Shown in pieces: positions 11,101 to 22,487 of a stretch of DNA of 64,000 bases. How positions within the stretch are numbered: position 1 is the first letter of the stretch; every line of letters begins with the position of its first letter. The stretch is from assembly GCF_000003855.2 (NCBI RefSeq), contig NW_003101650.1, forward strand, positions 9,054-73,053, written 5' to 3'. The DNA comes from Blastomyces gilchristii SLH14081 (Eukaryota > Ascomycota > Eurotiomycetes > Onygenales > Ajellomycetaceae). The position numbers and the translations under genes were made by a program. The notes under the pieces are model-generated. The model saw only the letters and a program-made list of their open reading frames with translations. It did not search any database and had not been told where the DNA came from.

Positions 11101-13683
11101 CTTTTCACAATTATAAGAAAAGAATAAGAAGAAATGAAGAAATCAGATAAATATCACACTTTAATAAGTAATAAGACTGTAGCTGATCATATAATAATAT
11201 GCTGCAGATAGTAAGTGTAACATAGTAAAGAGTAGTCTCAAAGTAACAGACTTACACATGAGTCAGATTACAGAAGAAAAAGAAATTCAGAGTTGAATTT
11301 AACTGTCTATATCAGTTCAATTACAGAGATAATAAAGGACAAAGTATCTGAAACATTCACAGACACATGAGATCAAGTCATCTCAATCTCTGAGAACACT
11401 CAGAGATCAGGTAAGATTAGTTTTAATAAGCTATTCACTGTAGTGATCTGAGTGAGTGAAGAGAGACAGTATAATATGTGAGATAGAATTATAAAAGATG
11501 AAAGCTGTTGAATCTAGTTACTGAATACTGTATTATATAGAGATTATGTAAGAGTAGTGACTAGCAGACAAAGAAAAAGTGTAAGAAAAGAGAAATGAAT
11601 TGATCATCAACTGTAAGAATCAGCTGCAAAAAGATAAATGTTATTATATATATCTCATTTATTTTTATACATTACATATTTAATCTATTTTCAACATCAT
11701 ATCACTCAAAAAACATCAAAAATAAAGAAAATCTTAAAACTTAAGATCTGTAAGAAATTCAAGAGCTGTAAGCTACTCTTATAACAATGTTATATATATC
11801 TTCAATTTCTCTACTACTCTGTATATAACATTAATGTTATTTATCACAAGATTGACTGGAATATCAATATAGAAATGTGTATATAAATATATAGAAAAAT
11901 TAAAGAAGAGTGTGAGACTCACAGAATCAGAAGTCAGAGCAGAAGAGATAAAGATGAAAGAAATGAAAGAAGAAGAAGATACAGAACTGAATAAATAACA
12001 GCAGAAGTCATCTAAGACTGAATACTTATAATCTGATATATACACAATCTTCTCTGCAGAGAAGAAAGAGAAAGTAATAAGAGAAGCTTAAGAGTGAAAG
12101 AGAGTAGTCTTGATAGTATTATTATCTTTGATTAGAATGATCTCTGATATCAGAGCAACTAAGAATCATTATTAGTATATAAAAACTACAAAATCAGAGA
12201 TGAGAATAGTTACTGAATGAACACTCACTGATCTTAGAGTTATATACATAATTATAACATGTACAAGGCTTCTCAGAAAGAGAGAGAGAAACACAGAGAA
12301 ATACAGAAAGCAGAATACAGTGTGTGAACAGCTCATTCTTATAATAATATTTCAGACAAGATGTACAAGTCTCATATCTGTGAGTGTAAAAGAGTATAAT
12401 ATTCACATTCTCATTCTCAAAAACACAGATATCTTTTATCTGCATTATGAAGTCAGACAACAGATATCAGAGAATAGACTAATACAGATTTATCATTTTA
12501 AAGAAATTCATTAGAGTAGATATTTCTGTGATATTAAACTTTATAGTTGTAAAAAGTTTCTTAGTGTCTGTGAATATGATGACTTTATATATAATAAAAC
12601 TCATAATGATTTTCTCTAAGAACAGAAAAATCAGTATCAGAAAGAAAAGATGAAAAGAAAAAAGACTTACAATTTTAACACTGTTGAAGAGAGAAGTGAT
12701 TCTCTGATATAAATGAATAATTATCTCATTATAAATATTTAAAATAAATGTAATAATCAGTATCTGTGACTGAGCTTTAGATAGTTGTGTTATACACTGT
12801 CTTTATATAATAAATCATTCTAGAGATTGATAAGAAGAGCAGAAGTGTATATACTGAGAAATGTGATTCACTGAGTCTATACAATATCTTCTTGAAATGA
12901 GAAGAGCTAGTAATGAAGACAGTAGTGAGAGCAGAAGTAGCAGGAGTAGAAGTCACAGAAACAGAGATAGCAGAAGCAGAAGAACCAGACACAGAGACAG
13001 ATATAGAAGATTGAGAAGAAGTGACAGAGAAAGAAACAGTAGCAGAAGAGATAGAGAGAGATGCAGAAGACTCAGTTATATATAATACAGATAATTTCTT
13101 CATTATTACATTCTTTAAGTTCTTGATCAATGATTTAATATTGAGTTTACTATCATCAGTGAATATGAATCTATCAATGTATGAAAATTCTATATAAATA
13201 AAAACAAATATATCAGTATCTGCATTTATATAAATTGTGTTAGAAAACATGATCAGAAACTCACTGAGAAGAAAAACAGTTAAGAGTGTATAAGAAGATG
13301 AAGAAGATATATCATTTATGATAATATATTCTGATAATTGTTAGAAGATAAACAAGTTCTGATCATATTTCACAACATATTACACTTACTACTAACAAAC
13401 TGCCTGATATAAGCACTATGATGACACCTGTTGTGGGAATGAGAGACCATTGTCAGAAACATATATAATGTAATAGATAAACAGATAGAAAGAGTTAAAT
13501 AGAAGAAGAAGTAGAAATCTTGAATAATAATAGCATTCAATGATGATGATGATGAAGAAGATAATTGAAGAATAAGAAAAGTTAGTAAATGAGAGATATA
13601 ATATAGTGAAAGTTTCTTTGTGAGAGTGTATGTAAGATGCTAGCTGAATCAGAGATAGATCACAAGATTGTAAATACTAGTGA
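11101..13683. other. CpG-poor degenerate repeat sequence without assignable genes
   Basis: Same composition as the retroelement block. It probably holds the tail of the outer element and fragments of other repeats. Open frames at 12777-13250 (minus, Ser/Thr/Val-rich) and 12897-13085 (plus, Arg/Ser-rich) are two readings of one low-complexity purine stretch and are not credible genes. A GAT/GAA microsatellite-like patch lies near 13540-13560. Confidence 0.5.
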
Positions 13684-13937
13684 TGTGCTAATCCGCATAA
13701 AGCTAGAATGAATGTCATGATCACATAAGTGTGACTGAATCTGATGAGAGAGAATGTGATTTAAAAGAACATACAACTGTCAGATAATAACACAGTCACT
13801 TCTGAACTTACTTACAAGTGTAAAGAGGTTATAGCAGCTACTAATTAATTTAGTGTACAATATATAAGAAGCCGGCGTACGCCTGTAATTGTACACTGAC
13901 TCAAGCAATCTTTGAATCACATTACTACTGATTTACA
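13684..13937 (+). repeat. LTR-like segment (solo LTR or 3' LTR of outer element)
   Basis: Starts TGTGCTAATCCGC and ends GATTTACA (TGT...ACA, 254 bp), with a TATATAAG promoter-like box near 13860. It holds one of the few CpG-bearing patches of the block (CCGGCGTACGCC near 13872). The flanking 5-mers AGTGA and TTTAT do not match, so either it is the 3' LTR of an element whose 5' flank is elsewhere, or the boundaries are wrong. No second copy is in the window. Confidence 0.4.
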
Positions 13938-15880
13938 TTTATTTAATTTAAAATAAGTTTTTAAAAAACTTATAGTATAGTTTTATACTCTTTCAGATAT
14001 ATAATATTAATCAAAAACTTTTATTTTTATTATTAATATATAGAAATTAATAAAGTAAGTTAAATAATAATAATATTAAATATTTAATAATTTCAACTGA
14101 GTGATTTATACAGAGAAAAATCTTACTCTTAATAAAAAAGTCTTTTTAATAAAAAATGGATAATTACAGTAAGTTTTTAATTAAGAGAGAAAATATTACA
14201 AATATAACTAGACTGACTGTGTGACCGTGTCTGAGACCAGAATTAGATTTTTTAATAGTTTCATTATCAATTCAACTGATCTCATTACATAGTTTTAACA
14301 TTAGATAGTAGTTTCATACTGTCTCAGTGAGACTTACTGTCTACTCTTATCACATTTTTCAAATGAGATCATGATTTTCACTTCTCAATTTAAATTATTT
14401 TTATTACTTTAAATGACTTTAAATCTCATTTGAGCATTATCAAAAAGTGTTACTTTTTAAAAAATTAAAAATAGTTCAAAAAAAACCTTAAAATGTCTAA
14501 AAATAGTAACTTTATACTAAGAATGAGACTAAATGAAATCAAATGAAATCACTTTCTTATTTTTTTCAAGTCATGATTTCATTTTAAGATCTGATATATA
14601 GTCACTTTACATGTTTTTTTAATGACTAGTCTCAGCAGAATTCACATCAAGAAATGTATGAGATCAGATTAAATGAGATTAAATATGAAATTCATAGTCT
14701 CAGTAGCCAGTCTAAATATAACAGAGTAATAAAATTATTAAATTTTTCAAATTTATTATTAATACAGTTCTTTTCATCAGCAAAGATATAAATTATATAT
14801 AAAAAAATAACAACTTTTAAAACTGTTAAAAAAATAAATAAACTTATAAGAAGAATATCAAGTTATAATATATTATTTTTAAAAAATAGAAAAAAACAGA
14901 TATTATAAAAAAGAAAATAAAATAGAAAATAATTTATCAGATAATAAAATAGTAAAAAGATATAAATAAAACTATAAAAGCTATTTAATAGCAGATTGAA
15001 AAAAATTTAAAAATATAAGAAAGATTTAAGAGTAAAAAGAGAAAAAAAATAAACTGCTGTATAATAATAATCACAATTAAATAAGAAACAAATTAAAGAA
15101 TTTAAAAATTATTTTTTTAATCAGAAAAATACACTCTTAATTTTATAAAAAGTGACTAAATTATATTTTCAGAGCTCTGTCAGAGTACTCACAGATTTAT
15201 TATCAGAGAAATCTGATAATATTATAATTTTTACTGATTTAATAACTGCTTACTCACTGAATCTATTATCATTCAAAATTTCATATTTTAGATAAGTTGT
15301 TAAGTTAAATATCTACAGAATTAGCTGTATATTTTTATATGTAATTTTCTATATATATTTTCATTATATAATATATCATCTTAAAATCTAATTGTATTGT
15401 TGAGATATCATTGAAAATATTTCATCATAGTGATAGCGAAATGACAGGTGTTAAGTGTAAGTAAGTGTTGAGTGATTAATTATATTAACTGTACATATCT
15501 ACTTTAATAACTGAATGATTAATATGATCACTCAGTAACATCTTAACATGAGAAATCAAAAACATGAAGGTTTAAAACTCACAGAGAATACATTAAATTT
15601 AGAACTCAAGACATCTCAGATTTCTAATAAATAAAAAAATGTACAAATTGCTTCAATTAATTGCTCTATGTTTCTAAGCTAAGAAGTTACTATTGCATGT
15701 ATCTAGTTGTCACTTATTTATATTTTCTATGTTCTTATAAGTTATGTTATCTTAGCATAGTCTTAACATGTATTTTCTTCTGCATAATCAATTACAGAAA
15801 TAGGTGTTGAGTGGTTGATCACATTAGTGCAGATAACAGATGCATTGAAAGTGGTTCTGAGACATATTTAATTAGAGAGA
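13938..15880. other. Very AT-rich spacer
   Basis: Almost entirely A/T-rich with long A and T strings and no coding frame. A 23-bp direct repeat with four transition differences occurs at 15465-15487 and 15804-15826. Composition switches to GC-balanced DNA at about 15,880. Confidence 0.7.
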
Positions 15881-17484
15881 ATAGAACGTTAAAAAAAAGT
15901 TTCCAGTTCATACCCTCTACATACTGAAAAATGAATAAACCAATCTACGTAAATCGAGGAAGTACGGGCCCAAACATTGATGGTTAGTGTTTACACCGCT
16001 AGACTGCCAGGCCATCATCGTCAGCGGCTTCAGGAGGCAGGTGCCTGGTTGGCTGGCTCAGAGATAGATGACATCATGGGCCGAGCAGCTTGTCTTCCCG
16101 GGCCAAACACATGGAGCAAGTTGGAAGTGTTTCCCCCGCCTTCTCTCGGGTTGTATATATACTGTAGATATACTTACCATGTGTGGGCTTGCTCGTAGTG
16201 GTGCGGCGGGAAAGAATCCGCAGTACAGTAAACAGAGAGGGCCCTTGAAAGGCACAGGGAAGAAATGAGACTAATTAATTAGAGGATATGTAGGATCCGC
16301 GATCGCGATATATAATCCGTAACTGAGTGGATGAGGGATCTGCCGGTTTTCAGACCCTTTTTTGCCTTGTAGATGTATTGAGGTTACCTATCCTGTAGCA
16401 TGTTCGCTGGAGAAGCAGGAAGCTTCGTCTCAGATGTATGCTGCTCCTCGGACGAAAATAATACCATACCCACAGAACTAACATCACTGCCTGCACTCGT
16501 TAAGCCCTGAAAGGAGAGTAAGTAAAAATCCTCCCTCCACCTGTTGAAAATAACACAGTGATGCGGAGAGCGGCAGCTCTACCGCATTCAAGATATCCAG
16601 AGGCCCATGGTACTTACTGTACCTTGGAATTGCTCCTGACTGTGCCATGCTCAGCAAAACAACGAGTAGAAGAACGGACCACGTTTCATGACCATCACCA
16701 ATTCTAGCTGCATGACTGGCATATGGCCGGGTTAAAACAAGAGATGGACCAGTTTGGTCATGCCATGGCAGTTGTCGTCATGGTCGCCCTGAAGGCCAAT
16801 ATCTTCGGTGGTGAATCGGGATGGTTAGAGTTTGTGTTTTTTTATGGGAGGTGGCTATCTAATTACTCCCCGCGGCCAGGGCTTTTTAACCACAAGCCAC
16901 CAAGCCAACCCCGCGCTACAACAGTCGCGGGGTAGGTATGGTAAGGCAAAGGCAAGATTAGTTTCTCGTCAGAAACACTACTCCGTAACAGCTCGTGAAC
17001 AAAAATCCCTCATACAAGAGCAACACTACCTAGGTATGGTATGGTATGAGACAACCTCTCCTTGCACGTGGTCCGATCTCAAACCAGCCCTGGGATAGTT
17101 ATTCAATAGGCTCCAAATCCATAGTCTGGTACCGACACCCCACCCACACGATAACGGGACAGAAGAACAAACATCTCAAGCAATAATGTCGGTGAGAGTA
17201 GAATGGCAACAGCTAAGCAAGGCACAAGCAGAGCTCAGAATTTCTAGTCTCATTGTGAAAGAATTAATGTTGAAATATATGTGTTTGCTCCCGTATAATG
17301 CTCAATGGAGATAGGAGGAACTATGCTCTGTTGATTCTCTCTATACAATACCAAAATGAAAGAGTCTCATAGGTGGCTGGAGCTTGGTCTAGATTAATTG
17401 TCACTGAACTGAAAGTATCAACATGGAAAAATGAAAAGTGAAAAAGCAAAAGAAAAAAAAAAAAAAGAAACAATAGAGAAAGAT
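15881..17484. other. Intergenic, no gene recognised
   Basis: GC-balanced DNA with many CpG sites and no frame that resembles a fungal protein. A TACTCCGTA motif occurs at 16979-16987. Confidence 0.5.
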
Positions 17485-17573
17485 CTCCCCGACAGGGAAT
17501 CGAACCCTGGTCTCCCGCGCTTGGCAAATTTTCAAATGACAAGCGGAAATCATCACCACTAGACCATCGAGGA
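17485..17573 (-). tRNA. tRNA-Asp (GTC) with intron
   Basis: On the minus strand the acceptor halves TCCTCGA and TCGGGGA pair (one G-T), with discriminator G. The A-box region reads TGGTCTAGTGG and the T-loop GGTTCGATTCC. The anticodon stem is TTCCGC/GCGGGA and the loop holds TTGTCA, giving anticodon GTC. About 17 nt of intron follow position 37. The total of 89 nt is 72 plus 17. It is transcribed by Pol III. Confidence 0.92.
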
Positions 17574-19077
17574 TGAATTTCTGCTTTCCCAGCCCAGAGG
17601 CCAGTCTGTTAAGTCTGCTAAGTTACAAGCTTAATACAGCTTTGTAGTAAAAAGTCTGAATGAGTTGATTTGAAGTAGAGATAATATATATCTATCATCA
17701 GGCTGCGAATCAATGACTGTTTCAAAGGGATTGACTGAATATCAAGCCCAGTTTGATCTCAATGCTTTTGCTTTGCTTTTGTAATTAGTTTTATTCTCTA
17801 GTCTGGCTAATTTAGTACTTGCTTTCAAACTCGTTTCCTCTCTTTCTCTTTCTCTCTCTCCCCCTCTTTTATTTTTTATTTTATTTTTTGTCCAATTAAG
17901 GTTGTTTGTTTTGGCAAATGACCAGGAGGCTGTTGGGCATCAGTAGTGTTTTACCAATTATTGTCCACCTAAACGGGCCAACAAAACGACACCTGGACAA
18001 GCTACGGCTTAGCATTTTCGCCTTGCATACGTTTGATTGTTTGGGGGAAACAGCTTGCATATATGGATGATGCAAGTCATCACAACACTTCAAATAAAAA
18101 GAAGCTAAGATTACCAAGCTAGTTATTAAATCCTCGAATGGTGGTGTGTGGCCGCGAATCTGGTTGTAGTTTCGTTTCGTTTCGTGTCGTTTCCTTTCAA
18201 GTATATAAATGCGCATTTGTTCGCGGTTAGGGACAAGGGATAGATGTTTAAAGTCGACGTTATATTTCGAGCCTGTATGCTGGACGACTACCCTACCATT
18301 GAAAACGAATGCCTTGCTTTCTCTTTCAGAATAACTTGTGATCCAGCGTTGATTCCGAATTATTATTGCAACAGTACAGAGTAAGTACAGAGTATTCCCA
18401 TTATTGGTTATGGAGGGTTATGCAGGCTTTCCGGCCATGTAGCGCCATGCAGCACCATGCTGATATGTGTGGTATTATGGATCACCAACCATGGTCGTCA
18501 AATTGACCTGCAACTGCACAGTCTGCACTGCACGTCGTTCAATTTCGCGTGTTCTCGTTGGGTGGGGTGTTGCACAGCAGCCGGGTTAACCCCCACCCAG
18601 CATATGAAATTCTTGGATTGCAGATAATTATGTCGAGCAACATTGGTGCAACGCGTGCGGCTTGCGCGGATCACTCCCGACAATTAACTGACTTATTAAC
18701 GATCTTCCAGCCAAGTCACCAGGGCATGTGTACATGTAAATAATACCTAGGTAGGGGCAGTCGACTTGTGCTCGTTGCCCGACTTTCGAGGAGGTGTTGC
18801 TACAGGCTTTGTGAGCTTGAATCTCGATGGCTGCTCTTTGTTGATGGTAGCGGCTATGACGGAAACGACTCGTGATACATATAATAATTATTAAAGACTT
18901 GGTCTAATGGTTCGATCTACGCAGTATGCACCGGGAAATTGTTTTTTGCTTCGTTGTTAGGCCCCTTGTTCGCCTCGTAAATAGCAGGTTGTCGTGGTTG
19001 CTGTCGCTGTCGTTATGTGGATTAGTTCGCTGGCAAGACGGGGCCAACCTCCACCCGGTCTGGCTTCAACTGAGGGG

Positions 19078-19108
<31 letters not shown>

Positions 19109-20213
19109 TATAGTACGGAGTATGACAAAGCTAAACATCCTCCCTCCTATATATAAAATAAGAATCAAATCAATCCCAACTGTTGACTTATGGAATCAAT
19201 ATACTATGGTTCATAGGTAGGATTATTTATCGCTGCTGTGATTAGTTAGAGTTTGGCTGGGTATTTGTTGATACGCGGTAAGTTATCTATTATTATTAAT
19301 ACTGCGTATTATTATTACCGGATCAGGGCTTCAGGGCTCAGGCTCAGGGCGGCTTAGTCAACACGCCCCATCGAGTCCCCCCTTCAAGAACTTCTCGCTT
19401 TCTTCCTCTTCTCCTCCTCGCTCTCTCTCACATTCTCTCATCTCTCTTCTCCCATCCCATCCTAGGCTCGTTCTATCACCTATCTGCTTTCTTGTTTCCA
19501 TCAATTCCATCGTCTATCTTTCCCTTCTGACTGAATACTCTGTGTTGGTGTCCACAACACCGTCACGCCCCGTTACTGTGACTTGGTTCCCGTGTTTGTT
19601 TGCCCAACCCTGCACCAGGAAAATCGCAACGCCCTGTGGCGACTTACCTCGGCTTGGCGATTTTTACCGCCATCGCCCTCTGTCCCTCTGTCCGCCAACA
19701 CGCCTAGAAGCCACTTGATCTAGCTTTATTCTCCGCCGTCTATTATTACCTCCGCTGTGAAAATATACCTAGATAGTTATTATCGTGCGGTCTCTACTAC
19801 GACAGCCATCGACCTTGCTTTGGCTTCGTGCCTCGTCTCCTCTCCCCTCCGGTAATTTTGTTGACATTCACGGCCTCTTCCGCGTCCTTCAGGTCAAGAT
19901 GACGATTTACCTCTTATGACAATAACTTTTTGACGGGCATTTCCCTTGCTCCTCAATAGTCTTCCAGAGGACAACAAAGCATCAACTCGACATTGCCCGG
20001 TTTAACTTCACATTATCAGCAATCATCTAGGTCGCGCATCACTTTTCCTTATTGCAATCTGGGAGGCCTTTCGATTTTTTTTCTCGTCGTTTTTCTCACT
20101 ACCATTTACGATACGCCCTACGTTGATTTGCTCTTGTTTCTTTAAATTGGGACTTGATTAAAATACTTCAGCATCCGATCGGAAGGAACCCGCGCCTCTT
20201 GTGGTAGTCAGCT
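17574..20213. promoter_or_regulatory. Intergenic region and long leader of the acidic-protein gene
   Basis: No gene is seen from 17574 to about 19300. It contains an (ATT)n microsatellite at about 19078-19105, followed by TACGGAGTA at 19114-19122. From about 19370 to 20213 the plus strand is strongly C/T-rich, typical of a filamentous-fungal promoter and 5' leader, and leads into the start codon at 20214. Confidence 0.5.
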
Positions 20214-22487
20214 ATGATCGGTGCCCTAACCAAGATGTTGCGTTTATCCAACACACCGGGCGCTCCCACAAGCGATGGTGAGGAGATTTCTGCCGACGCA
20301 GACGAACCACCAGACGATCGAAAACTTAAACTGTACTCGAATTTGCAGAATAATGCATCTCAACCATATGCCAAGGCGAAACTTATCATTCCAGACGCAA
20401 AGAAAGAATCACTGCTTACCCGAGCTCTGCTCAGCAGTCCCGAACCTTCACCTATTGATTCCCCACATCAGGCTTCACATTCGAATGACTTGAATAGAAA
20501 TTACCCGCCTTCGACCTATAGCAACATCAGCGGACCTTCGACGGCAGAATTGACCAGCGATGGGGAAACCAAAACACCACCTCGGCCTGAGTCACCAAGC
20601 CCACCCATTCCCTCCGCCTTTACCCATATGGCCCCCACAACCCAGGGGCGTTTGCAATTTAAGGCTCTTATAGCCCCTCCTACCGACACTCCCGGTTCGG
20701 AAATCGAAGCCAATCTCGGACGGAAGCGCCTGATAACATTTGCTTGTGGACAGAAATTTGACGAAGAGACGAAAGCTTCCAGCGAACCAGTGAAGGATAC
20801 AAACCATGGGCCCAAACGTAAATCCATGCTGACTTTCGTTTGTCCTTCACGGCTGGCCGGCGATAGTGAGGGCAACCTTGAACGAACAAACCATCGCAAA
20901 GATTCTTTAAGCCAACGAAATGGAAACTCGCCTCTCTCTCTACGCAAGTTCAGTTCCGACTCCTCATCGTCGTCACAGGATAAGCCCGATAGAAGCGACC
21001 CTCCTTCAAAGAATGCACAGTGTGCTCCTCGTGTTGCGGGCCTTGGTGGGTTTGAACTTTCCGATGCTACTCGTTTTCACGAATTCGGGAGTTCTTTGGA
21101 AGACGATGATTGGGTAAACCAAAGGACGGATTATAAGGACAAAATGACGCTGAATGATTGCATGAAGAAGGAGCTTGCGATTAGAAAACTTGGCGAGGAA
21201 GCGGAAGAAGAAGCCCGACAAGACGAGGAGGATGCGGAAAATGACGAAGACGATGATGATGACGATGATGACGATGACGACGATGACGACGATAACGACG
21301 ATGATGATGATGGGGACGATGGGGACGATGGGGACGATGGAGATGATTCTACACTACAGGATGGTTTTTCGGACGCTGGCAACGAGAGCGACAATGAGGC
21401 CGGGTTTGCAGACTCTGACGAAAGTGATAACGAATCGGAATACGAATTCTGGGCCCCGTCGATGGCAACCGCAGCTACAAGCGTTGACAACGTCGATTTC
21501 ACTCGCCAAGATCCTGGACGACGAGGTTCACATTCTTCGATTGAGTCTTCAGAGGAACGTGAGAACGACCGCGAAAAAATGCCACCCCCTCCGCAACCCA
21601 GGCCCTGCCAAAGACGCCGTCGGTCGGGCAAACTCCAGAAGCATCGCCCTGGCACACCAAACCTTCCTGATAGCACCGACTTCGTATGCGGAACCTTTGA
21701 CGAGGACCGTCCGTTGGAAGCGGCGTATATTTCCTGCATGGAAGAGCGTCGCCGGGCAAAACATATCCTTATTCCGCAGGACATTGACCCAAGTTTCCCC
21801 ACCACAGACCCCGAGGATGAAGATGGAGACGATGATGACAATGACGATGACAATAATGACACCATCGAAAACCTAGATACGTATGACTCCGAAGGTCTTC
21901 GTGGAAGGCAGAAAGCCAGCAGCCGTAAGACCAGTCCAAGTCGCTCTCCAAAACGCCTTCAGTCGCCGCCTCCTCCTCGGCGAGTCTATGGGAATTCTCC
22001 GCGACGTCTACGATCGCCGCCGCCAACCATGAGATTGAAATCTCCTACCCTGTCGCGTCATCCTCCTCTCGCCACTGCAGCCCTCCACCCTGTCGGCATG
22101 AACATCACTGGCCTTTCACAGAGGACCAACCGGCGCCGTACCAGGTCGCTCCCTCGCACCCCGAATCCCTTCTTCGCTCGCCTAGAACGCCGTCGATTGT
22201 CGAAGGCAATGCATAATATAACCAGCACTAGTGATTCCAGCAGCCACGACATGCACACCCGCGGACCCATCGATATTGTTGTAGGTCTCGAAAAGAAACG
22301 CCAGAAGCGGAAAGAAAAATTCTGGCGCCAGCACTGCCGGAAAGCTGCAAAGGAAAGTCTTGAGCGCAGACCCTTACCCGGTAAAGGTGCCGAACGCATG
22401 AAAGAACTTGGACTCGAAGCCGCGGAACGCTTTAAGGCGTATGGCGTTGGCGTTGGACAAGGTGCTCATCTTGTGCTTTCGATATAA
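20214..22487 (+). CDS. Conserved fungal acidic protein of unknown function (possibly DUF2457 family)
   Basis: This uninterrupted frame encodes 757 aa; its molecular role is unknown. The first ATG lies after a long pyrimidine-rich leader and no splice signals are needed. The protein is mostly disordered. An N-terminal Ser/Pro-rich half is followed by a segment with FHEFGSSLEDDDW near residue 290, then an almost pure Asp tract at about residues 344-380. The tract is encoded by mixed GAT/GAC codons ending in a GGGGACGAT repeat. A second Asp/Glu-rich patch lies near residues 525-550. A Pro/Arg/Ser-rich stretch follows, and a basic C-terminal block contains GLEKKRQKRKEKFWRQ. The acidic centre and basic tail suggest a nuclear or chromatin-type protein, but that is inference. 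The DUF2457 link is from memory of the family's architecture and is tentative, because Asp-rich tracts give spurious matches. Confidence 0.85.
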   Translation: MIGALTKMLRLSNTPGAPTSDGEEISADADEPPDDRKLKLYSNLQNNASQPYAKAKLIIPDAKKESLLTRALLSSPEPSPIDSPHQASHSNDLNRNYPPSTYSNISGPSTAELTSDGETKTPPRPESPSPPIPSAFTHMAPTTQGRLQFKALIAPPTDTPGSEIEANLGRKRLITFACGQKFDEETKASSEPVKDTNHGPKRKSMLTFVCPSRLAGDSEGNLERTNHRKDSLSQRNGNSPLSLRKFSSDSSSSSQDKPDRSDPPSKNAQCAPRVAGLGGFELSDATRFHEFGSSLEDDDWVNQRTDYKDKMTLNDCMKKELAIRKLGEEAEEEARQDEEDAENDEDDDDDDDDDDDDDDDNDDDDDGDDGDDGDDGDDSTLQDGFSDAGNESDNEAGFADSDESDNESEYEFWAPSMATAATSVDNVDFTRQDPGRRGSHSSIESSEERENDREKMPPPPQPRPCQRRRRSGKLQKHRPGTPNLPDSTDFVCGTFDEDRPLEAAYISCMEERRRAKHILIPQDIDPSFPTTDPEDEDGDDDDNDDDNNDTIENLDTYDSEGLRGRQKASSRKTSPSRSPKRLQSPPPPRRVYGNSPRRLRSPPPTMRLKSPTLSRHPPLATAALHPVGMNITGLSQRTNRRRTRSLPRTPNPFFARLERRRLSKAMHNITSTSDSSSHDMHTRGPIDIVVGLEKKRQKRKEKFWRQHCRKAAKESLERRPLPGKGAERMKELGLEAAERFKAYGVGVGQGAHLVLSI
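21244..21354 (+). repeat. Asp-codon tandem tract within the acidic-protein gene
   Basis: Runs of GAT/GAC codons followed by several copies of the 9-bp unit GGGGACGAT. Long open frames on other strands here (for example 21131-21865 minus) are by-products of this trinucleotide repetition. Confidence 0.85.

Noticed and set aside
12777..13250. 157-aa Ser/Thr/Val-rich frame (minus) and an Arg/Ser-rich frame (plus, 12897-13085)
   Set aside because: Both are opposite readings of one low-complexity AGAAGC-type stretch inside the mutated repeat block, with no domain character.
1..15880. Centromere or subtelomere
   Set aside because: AT-rich, retroelement-filled DNA fits many dispersed fungal isochores. 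There are no telomere repeats and nothing specific to a centromere.
21131..21865. 244-aa serine-rich frame antisense to the acidic-protein gene
   Set aside because: The complement of GAT/GAC codons reads as Ser codons. It is a shadow of the Asp tract.
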